A stretch of DNA of 64,000 nucleotides from Centroberyx gerrardi. Its lineage: Eukaryota; Chordata; Actinopteri; Beryciformes; Berycidae. The notes below the pieces were generated by a model. It saw only the letters and a list, made by a program, of their open reading frames with translations, did no database searches and was not told the DNA's origin. The DNA is taken from the NCBI RefSeq assembly GCF_048128805.1, contig NC_136013.1, positions 441,432 to 505,431 of the forward strand, read 5' to 3'. Below are positions 56,361 through 64,000 of this stretch, piece after piece (the stretch's first letter is position 1; the number at the start of each line of letters is the position of its first letter). Position numbers and translations under genes: made by a program.

Positions 56361-58196
56361 AGTATATGAAGGGTTTTATTATAAAGTGCTCTATGTTAAA
56401 TTCAGTCACTCAGTTCAAAAACAAGAACAGATGTTTCTCTCTCCAGTAATCCTAATATTTAGTAATAGAGAGAGACAGAGAAATGTGTGTTACTGTGTGT
56501 ATGACGGTTGTTAAGTGTTTGAATGAAACCTTAACTGTGTGTGTGTGTGTGCAGCATGTAGACAGTGAGAAGCTCCATCCTCATCACACTCTGAGGAACA
56601 TCATGTTCCTGGTCGCCCCCGACAACGACAACCTGGGCAGGTGAGATCCAGCTGTCTGTCTCCTAATGCTGAAAATCTGACTTGTTTGTGTCGTCCTGAT
56701 ACTGACTGTTGTTCTCCCGTCCCGTCCCGGTCTGTCCCGTCCCGGTCTGTCCCGTCCCGGTCTGTCCCGTCCCTGTCCCGTCCCGTCCCTGTCCCGTCCC
56801 GTCTGAGCAGGACGGGGCCGTTCGAGGTGAGCGCGGACCTGGAGGAGTCGATGGAGTTCGTGGAGCCGGAGGCGGCGGGGCCGGCGGAGGAGAGCGGAGA
56901 CGAGGCGGTGACGGACGAGGAGACGGACCTGGGGACGGACTGGGAGACGGTGCCGAGTCCGCGCTTCTGCGACATCCCGTCACAGGTGGGAGAGACACGG
57001 GACGCACCTGACTCAGATGATGGTTTCTGCTCTGTCAGTGAATCATACGGCATCACTCCGGTGATCATGCTGGATCTGGTGATTTTGTCTGAACTGATGA
57101 GAACAAGCAGATTTTATTTAAAAACTTGACATATGAAACATTTTAAGGAATATTATTTGAAAATGTCAGTTTTGTTTGACATCACACCGAACATTACCAT
57201 TCAGTTCAATGGGATAGACATTAATTTGATTAGTTAACATGTGATGTTTCATATGTGAGCCACATGGTGATATATATCGATATTGAAAAAAATCCTCCTG
57301 TCATGATATTGATCGCCCGGCCCACATCTGGATAAACCAGAAAAAACAAGGCAACAGTAAACTCATCGTTCTCCATGAATGATGCGGTTCCCCTTTTGAC
57401 CAATCAGGAACAAGCTGTACAGATGTGAATCCATTCTGTACCTCAGTCTGGACTCTCTGCTGGTCTCTCGTCTCTGTGGCGCCTCCTGCTGGTCAGTTTA
57501 CAGATGATGCGTCTCCATCTGGATCAGAAAATAAAAGAGACTCCAACATCAGCAGCATGATGATCTGAACTGTATGGAACCATTTCTGCTCCTGGCACGT
57601 CACTTTTCTTTCATCATCAAGTGATAATAATGACTTAGTATCTCTTAATTAAGAGATACTAAGTCATGTTGAGAAAAGAAATCTCACAAAAAGTCTCATG
57701 TGTGCCAGATGTTTTTATCAGCTGGTCATGTGACTCTCAGTTCATCTTATTCAGCTTGCAGTGTGGAAAATATGACGAGTTATTAAAATGAGTTTGGTCT
57801 GGAGTCAGATCAGAGTCAGATCAGGCAGGATCCATGATCACATGACAAACAGCTCCTGTAACAGTGAGATGTTGCAGTGCTTCAGACTGAGACTCTTATA
57901 GAATATGAATGAAATATAAAAGTGACGGATCTGCTTCACTGCAGCATGACTCTGTGTTTTCATTTTCTCCTCCTGCTGGGATTTCAAAATAAAAGCTCCT
58001 GTGTGATTTTACCTCTATTCTTTTGTAACCTCTCCTCTCTCCTCTCTCCTCTTCCTCCCTCTTCCTCCAGTCCATGGATCTTTCCCAGAGTGCATTGCTG
58101 CAGGTCTCCCAGCCGGCTGCCAACGCCGGAGGGATGATCTCCTCCGCCGCCGCCTCCGTCACTTCCTGGTTCAGAGCGTACACCGGCCAGCGCTGA
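50980..58196 (+). CDS. atg14: Beclin 1-associated autophagy key regulator ATG14 (Barkor)
   Basis: Eleven exons: 50980-51254, 52737-52799, 53083-53125, 53533-53614, 54543-54780, 55397-55626, 55719-55836, 56231-56321, 56555-56640, 56811-56985, 58071-58196; 508 residues against 492 in human. ATG14 targets the class III PI3-kinase complex I (VPS34, VPS15, Beclin 1) to the ER for autophagosome formation. Visible are the N-terminal cysteines C61, C64, C73 and C76 (CPLC...TCARC), coiled coils from about residue 92, [35 protein letters not shown], a W453-E-T-V LIR-like motif in the acidic segment, and the C-terminal BATS helix [20 protein letters not shown]. Intron 3 appears to use a GC donor. Confidence 0.95.
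53615..54425 (+). repeat. GTGAGTTAGTTATTGA array starting at the atg14 exon 4 donor
   Basis: Exon 4 ends AAGAGCG at 53614 and its donor GTGAGTC is followed by about 800 bases of GTGA, GTTA and TTGA tetranucleotides. GTGAGT, the consensus donor hexamer, recurs dozens of times. Confidence 0.9.
54508..54542 (+). repeat. Poly-C acceptor tract of atg14 exon 5
   Basis: About 30 nearly uninterrupted C residues ending CTCAG at 54542. The polypyrimidine tract has almost no T. Confidence 0.85.
54781..54823 (+). repeat. CA microsatellite at the atg14 exon 5 donor
   Basis: The donor GTGCACACACAC leads directly into a CA run. Confidence 0.85.
54902..54990 (+). mobile_element. Truncated tRNA-derived SINE
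   Basis: GGGCGTCCTGGTGGATCAGC matches the head of the SINE at 19287 and breaks off before a complete B box. Confidence 0.5.
55855..56105 (+). repeat. AAGTC-rich interspersed element, copy E (3' truncated)
   Basis: It matches the first half of copies A and D up to AAATTCAGTCGTC, then unrelated sequence. It lies in intron 7 of atg14. Confidence 0.7.
56322..56360 (+). repeat. TG microsatellite at the atg14 exon 8 donor
   Basis: GTACAGC followed by a TG run. The next acceptor (56554) is also preceded by TG repeats. Confidence 0.8.
56717..56805 (+). repeat. GTCCCGTCCCGGTCT array before atg14 exon 10
   Basis: CCCGTCCCGGTCTGT units that supply the pyrimidine tract for the acceptor at 56810. Confidence 0.85.
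57630..57667. repeat. 38-bp perfect palindrome
   Basis: ATGACTTAGTATCTCTTAA and its exact reverse complement meet with no spacer. It lies in the last intron of atg14. Confidence 0.95.
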
Positions 58197-58430
58197 CCGG
58201 ACCGACCGGACTCATCTGATCTGATCCGGACCGGACCGGCCTGGGCTGGACTCATCTGATCTGGACTGATCTGGGCTGTATTGATTTCTGTATTGGACTG
58301 ATCTGGACTGGACTGATCTGGATCCAGTTGTGGTTTGGACCGGACTGGACTGAGCAAAGTGTCAGTGTCCTGGCTGTTCTGGGGTCAGAGGTCACAGCAG
58401 ACTCCGCTTCTGTTGAACTCTGTTAGTTTT

Positions 58431-58436
58431 AATAAA
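58431..58436 (+). terminator. Polyadenylation signal of atg14
   Basis: AATAAA 235 bases after the atg14 stop codon, following a GATCTGGACTGG-type low-complexity 3' UTR. Confidence 0.6.
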
Positions 58437-58835
58437 TCTCATGTTCAGTCTGTGAAGCTTCACTCTTTACTAAAGATACAAACCAGAGAGAAGGAACTAG
58501 AGCTGAACAATTAATGAAAATAAAAAATCTAAATTTCAATACGAACTTCTGCAATTTCCAAATGTCAGAGTCTGCAGTTAGTTTCTTCAGAGAGAGTTTG
58601 GTCCAAACTGGATTTGTGAACAAGGAGGTTTAGAATCCAAACCTTCATCAGACTCAAACTCAGTAAATCTGAACACTCACATCTAATTTTTAACTAAATC
58701 ATTTTTCTTTAAACAATTTTAAAGTTCTTAAAAAAATGTATGACGACAAAAACTGTGATGATAATCAGTTTAAATTGCAATATTCTGTCAAATAATAGCA
58801 ATAGCAAAGAATTTTTTGTGCATCCTTCAAAAAAA

Positions 58836-59286
58836 AACCTTGAATTTGTGTCAAATCAGCAGCTGCTCCATTGACAGTGAATGGGACTCTGACTGTGGAT
58901 CCATGACTGACAGACTTTACATCACAGTGACATCACAGTGACATCACAATGACATCACAGTGACATCACAGTGACATGACAAGTTCAAGGCTTGGCTCAA
59001 TAATTTGTAGCTTTAGCAAAGAGTGTAAGATCACAGAAACTGTAACTCTTCTTAAAATGGGCGGAAATCCTTTAAGCAGCAGACAGCAGCCTCCTGCTCT
59101 GATTGGTCGATGCAGCGAGACTCTACTGGACTCTACTGAGACACACAGGAACTCTACTGACAGAGTCACCAGACAGATGTTCAGTTTGATCATTAATATT
59201 CGTTCACTCTGTGTTTTTCATATCCGGCTCATTAGAATAATTGTCATCCAATCACAGTGAGCGTCTTCAGGGGAAGTTAGTGCTGG
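58836..59286. repeat. Long inverted repeat, right arm
   Basis: Reverse complement of 48705-49136 with only small differences, mainly extra CATCACAGTGA units. It lies about 0.6 kb beyond the atg14 stop. Confidence 0.9.
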
Positions 59287-61716
59287 TGAGTCTCTCTCCA
59301 GGTGAGCTCCAGTCCCCTGGAACAGGAAGTAGTTTTCAAAACAGGGAACGGACTGCTGCTAATGAACAGCGGTCACCGTGGCGACGCCCCGCCTCCTACA
59401 GCCAACACAGAGCGATGGAAACCAGACTGAAGCGTTCTGAACTGAGATTTTTGTGCCGATATTCAATTTGTTTAAATTTGACAATTTTCATGCCAAAAAA
59501 ACTCCCAGCATTCAGTGTTTCTCTGGTTTTCTTCCTCTGAAACATAGAGCATCATGGGAAACTAAAACTCTCCACTGAAACAGGAGAAGAAGAAAAGAAA
59601 CATTCATCAGACTGTTGAATCTGATCAAGGAGTCTCAGAGTCAGTTCAGCTTCAGCTCTTCACTACCAGTGAGTATTGATCAGTTCTACAGTCTGTGATC
59701 AGCTGGATGGATCTCAGTCTGACTCTGGATCAGATCTGGAGCAGAAGATGAAACCTTCTGCCTGCTGGACTCTGCTGGACTCTGCTGGACTCTGCTGGAC
59801 TCTGCTGGACTCTGGAACCTCCGTGTGTTTCAGCTGTTAGGTCAGATGAAACTTCGTATCTCCGAAGCGTCGACCGAGAAACGAGGCTCAAACCGATTCA
59901 GCTGTTACCATGACGACAGGCTGGGACTCACATCCGTGTCAACAGCAGAACAGTTTCTCACTACATTATGGGATGTTGACTCTCTGCTCTCTCCGGCTTC
60001 CTGTCTGATCCGCAGTTTAAACCAATCAGATTCACACCCGGTTTCAGATCTGGTTTCCATGTGAACTGAATGTGGTTGGATGGATCTGTTCGGTCTCATC
60101 AGCATCATGTGTCGTCTTCTTCTTCTTCTCAGTAGTTTTCTGCAGCTGGACGTTTCCCTGCAGCTGCGTCTGTAGATAGAAACTCGCTCAGCTTCCTTCC
60201 ATTGACAGTCAGTGGAGTTGAACTTTTTTTCCATTGAAGGATCAAAGTGTGAAGAAGAGTGGAACTTCTCTCTGTTGCCATAAAATGCCTGATTTGAAAT
60301 AAAAGCCCGTTTTCTTCTTCCTCAGCTTTCAGATCGATTCTTAAACTCACATTTATGTTTTTCTATTGTTTTTATTCAATAATTTATTGATGCTTAAAAT
60401 TGTTTCTCCTCCTGCTTCTTTTTATTCTCCTTCCCTCTTAATATTTCTATCACTTTATTTCATTCCTTTGCTGTTTTTTCAGCTGTAAAGCATTGTAAAC
60501 TCTTTAATTATTACGACTAAATATTATTATTACAGAACTTTCCTTGGCACCCCGGGGTGTCAGATGTGAAGCCTCACAACTTTTAGAGACAACATTTTCT
60601 ATAATTTCTTTTCAGATGTTTCAACTCCTCGGTTTCATCTTATTCTGTTTCTTCTCAAACTTTGAAACTTCGCTTCAAAATGCTTTTTTTTTTAATCATT
60701 TGAATTCCGTTGCATTTTATGATGAATTATAAACTTCATTCTTTGTATAAATGAGTTTTAAATTAACACACAGAACCAGATTGTGTTCAGGAAACGGTGT
60801 TGAAAACAGGCAGCTGACATGTTTCTATCAGAGATGTCGACTGACCGGCTGTAAAAATGATTGTCTGCAGGTGATGTTTAGTTCCTGATCTGAGCCAGGT
60901 GAGTCCAGGTGAGTCCAGCTGTTCAGCAAAAATCATCAGAAATTAATTTGGAAGCCGAATTAAAAACAGGAACATGGGTCCAGACGGTCAGGACTGAAGA
61001 GGTTTAACCTGCAGACCGGAGGCTCCGTCCTGAACCTGAAGGTCCAGCAGGCTGCGGACTCTCACTGAAACACTGAAACACCTGACCAGCAGCTTCAGAC
61101 AGGAGGAACCAGTCAGGGAAAACAGCAGAAGACTCGAGTCACTCTTCTGTGGACAGAAACAAGAAACAAGGTCTCAGTTTCAGATGTTGCTGATCATTAT
61201 CAGCTGAGTGAGACTTGACTTGATGCATGAAGAGAAGACTTGGGACTTGACTTGGGTTCTGGTGACTTGGGACTTGACTCTGACTTGTACTTTGATGACT
61301 TGAAAAGGTTTCTAAAGTCTTGACAAAACATCTTGTGTTTGTGTAAATGACTTGGACTTGACTTGGTAATCTACATTTAGACTTGGGACTCGATTTAAGA
61401 CTTGTGCCTCATGAGACCGATTTGGGACTCAAGCAAATTTGACTTGGTCACACCTCTGGAAGATAGTTAATGAAACCAGCCGGTGTTGTTCTGCTGGACT
61501 TCTCGCTTCAGGTCTGAGCTGCTGGTCTTCAGGTTCAAATCTCAAAGAAACGACTCTGCTGTTGAATCTGTTCGTGTTCAGTCAGTTTCCATTCAGATGA
61601 ATGGGAAGAAAAAATCTGAACACTACAAAGATCTTGGTGAGGAGATTATATTCTGCTTTCATGTTAAAACTCAGTGGAATATTTTACTTAAAAGTGCTGA
61701 GAGGCTTTAATAGTAC

Positions 61717-61774
<58 letters not shown>

Positions 61775-62097
61775 AGCAGCTACTCACCAGAACGCTCTGC
61801 TGTCCAAAACTGACGAACACAATCAGCCAATCAGCAGCTTCCTGAACAACAGCCTCTCTCTGCTTTAGTTATTTAAAATAACTGACAGACTGAATCTGAT
61901 CCATGCAGCAGCTGTAATATAAAGTTCTTTTAAAGTCTGGAGGGGTTGAAGTCTTTTATCTCTCTTTTATCTCTATTTTTTTTTTTACAGACCTTCAGTT
62001 TTATTTCGCTTTTTTGTGTGCGTTTTATTTGTTGCTCTTATTCCTTGTGAAGAACTTTGGAACTTTTGGATTTGAAAAGAGCTCTACAAATAAAATG

Positions 62098-62145
<48 letters not shown>

Positions 62146-62146
62146 A

Positions 62147-62179
<33 letters not shown>

Positions 62180-63022
62180 GCTACAGTAGTACAGTACAGT
62201 ACAGACTCCTCAGTGTTTTATGGTCTCACTTCAGATGTTCGGTGTTTGAAGCTGAAGCGACTCGACCTGCAGAAGAAGAAACACTCGAGTCTTTTCTCCG
62301 TAACAAAAACCAACAGGACGCTCTTTATTGAAGCAAAACTCCGACAGAAAAACATAACAGCCAGGAAAATAAACCAATAAACCTTTTAAAAAAGAAAAAA
62401 AACAACTGGAGGTGAAGGCTTGTTACTTTTCCACCGCTGTAAAATCATCATCAAACTCATATTCTTTTTTTTTTTTTTAAATCTCTACAGTCCAGTTATA
62501 TTGCATCATCTCAAAGAACAGACACAAGGCGAGACGTCTCTCTTTTCCCTTCAAGAAAAAAAATTAAAAAAAACGACAGCATTGTTAACAGACTGATGAA
62601 GATGAAGATGCTGATCAGCCTCACAGGATAAAACTGGCAGAGCGAGCAAAGCGCTGAATGGGGGGGGGGGGGGGGGGGGGGGGGAGAGAGGGAGGGAGGG
62701 AGGGAGAGAGAGAGAGGGAGGGAGAGAGAGAAAAAGGGAGAGAGAGACCAACACCCGAGTCAGAATCTGTACAGAGAAAAATAAAAACAAGTCGGTTCTT
62801 TCCTAACGGACAGAAGACAGTTCAGCTCCATATAGACTTTTCTTTCTGTACAAATGTAAACACAAACAAGGTGCAGATAATATGAAGTAGATTATCGTGA
62901 TATTTTTCCCCAACCAGGACCAGGACCGGGACCAGGACCGGGACCGGACAGACCGGACCGTCCCGCTGCAGTTCCTCCCCTCACCACCAGGCGGAGCGCG
63001 ACAGACTGGGAGAATCTGGACG
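59287..63022. other. Downstream intergenic sequence
   Basis: No gene recognised on either strand. It holds a CTGCTGGACT repeat (59762-59815), a partial AAGTC element (61205-61460, minus), a CA run (61720-61772), an ACT trinucleotide array (62098-62180) and a G run with GGGAGA repeats (62659-62745). Confidence 0.6.
61205..61460 (-). repeat. AAGTC-rich interspersed element, copy F (internal deletion)
   Basis: Both ends resemble copy B but the central core is missing. Confidence 0.65.
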
Positions 63023-63569
63023 TTAAAGGGACAGTTCACACAAATATTTTAATTGGGTCATGATCTCCTTTTGCCAGTGAAAATCAGATGAGTGTTTTTT
63101 TCTTCATCCAACTGTTAGAGAATATCGAGTCCTTCTGGCTTCAGAAAGGGAAAGAAATGTCCATAAATGTCTCCATACAGCTGCAGCATGATAAAGTCTT
63201 CTGACGTCATGCAAAAAAAACAAAATTTGATCAATTATTTAATGCAAATCAAGTCTTCCTCCGTTGTTTTCAGATCCAGGTTTGGGAACAGAGAAGCTGA
63301 ATACAGTGAAGGAAGACTTGGATTATGCTGCAGCTGCATGGAGACGTTTACTGGACTAGGACTGGACTCTACAGTCTGGAAGAAGGACTGGACTCTACAG
63401 TCTGGAAGAAGGACTGGACTCTACAGTCTGGAAGGTTTCTCCGGCAGCGAGTCTGCAGAACTGCTGGGAAGTCGCATGCAGAAGAAGAAACTCTCATCTG
63501 ATTTTCTACTGGCACGAGGAAGAGGAGATAACGACTCATTTTACATTTTTGGGTGAACTGTTCCTTTAA
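63023..63569. mobile_element. Angel-like MITE
   Basis: It begins TTAAAGGGACAGTTCACACA and ends TTTTTGGGTGAACTGTTCCT then TTAA, imperfect terminal inverted repeats like the fish Angel family. It has no coding capacity and contains three copies of GGACTCTACAGTCTGGAAGA near 63362-63432. Confidence 0.75.
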
Positions 63570-64000
63570 ACACCATCACTTCACTTCAGTACACAACTTC
63601 TACAGCATTTGGACTTTTTTTAACCAGTAGATTGAACTTATTTCTGTATGAAACATGTTAATAAAGCATTAAAGCATTAAGTAATGATATTAATGTGTTT
63701 GATGATTAGTGTGCGTCTTGTTTATTAGGGAGTCTCCAGTAGAAATACTTCCTGTGTACTCCTGCATACTTTTTACTGGGTCATATGTAGTATGTGCAGT
63801 TACCGTGTACTCCTACTGTGTACTATTCACTAGGTAGCATGCAGTACGGACATGTACTAATACTGCGTACTGCAGTGAGCAGAAGCTCCAGACTCCCAGA
63901 GTGTTCGGTTTGTTTCTGTCTCCAGTTTCAGATCGGACGGCCGGACCGGCAGCTGGAGCTCTCGGACGCTCGGTGGATAAAAAGACGAGAGGAAGAGGAA
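63570..64000. other. Window end, no feature recognised
   Basis: A/T-rich sequence with repeated TGTGTACTCCT-type phrases (63750-63880), then GC-rich sequence in the last 80 bases that could be the start of a further exon or promoter but shows no clear signal. Confidence 0.4.

Overview
This window looks like nuclear DNA from a teleost fish. It carries vertebrate genes with many short GT-AG introns, dense CA, GA and minisatellite arrays, and fish-type mobile elements (a 5S-rRNA-derived SINE, tRNA-derived SINEs, an Angel-like MITE, a hAT-like MITE and a broken L2/Rex1-type LINE). No bacterial operon, CRISPR array or stand-alone RNA gene was seen. All exon models were built by hand from reading frame, splice signals and remembered protein families.

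Layout. (1) 1-1936, plus strand: the last three coding exons of a gene that is probably mapkbp1 (WD40 JNK scaffold), followed by a long pyrimidine-rich 3' region. (2) 2.6-8.3 kb: no gene; a minisatellite interrupted by a 5S-type SINE. (3) 8299-31245, minus strand: a very unusual secreted protein gene with 39 predicted exons and about 1,165 residues. It has a signal peptide and 17-residue repeats in exon 1, then 36 tiny phase-1 exons, mostly 63 bp (21 residues, three heptads), and a C-terminal C1q domain. Its introns are packed with tandem repeats and part of the gene is segmentally duplicated. (4) 34.3-36.1 kb, minus strand: a broken coiled-coil coding relic whose middle became a 1.3 kb minisatellite. 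(5) 36638-41921, minus strand: jmjd7, nine exons, complete, iron ligands intact. (6) 42.2-44.3 kb: degenerate LINE. (7) 44627-49820, plus strand: tbpl2, eight exons, complete. (8) 50980-58196, plus strand: atg14, eleven exons, complete. (9) 58.2-64 kb: no gene recognised; one arm of a long inverted repeat and a MITE.

How the genes relate. They are not a pathway. In human, MAPKBP1 and JMJD7 are neighbours on chromosome 15 and ATG14 and TBPL2 are neighbours on chromosome 14; here the two pairs lie within 60 kb, with the C1q coiled-coil gene in between.

Two signals deserve most attention. First, the heptad-sized exon array of the C1q gene appears to grow and shrink by exon duplication and whole-heptad indels. 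Second, in mapkbp1-like, the C1q gene (twice), jmjd7 and atg14, a tandem repeat starts exactly at an exon's 5' splice site and copies the splice donor in its units, so one exon is followed by several to more than twenty candidate donors.
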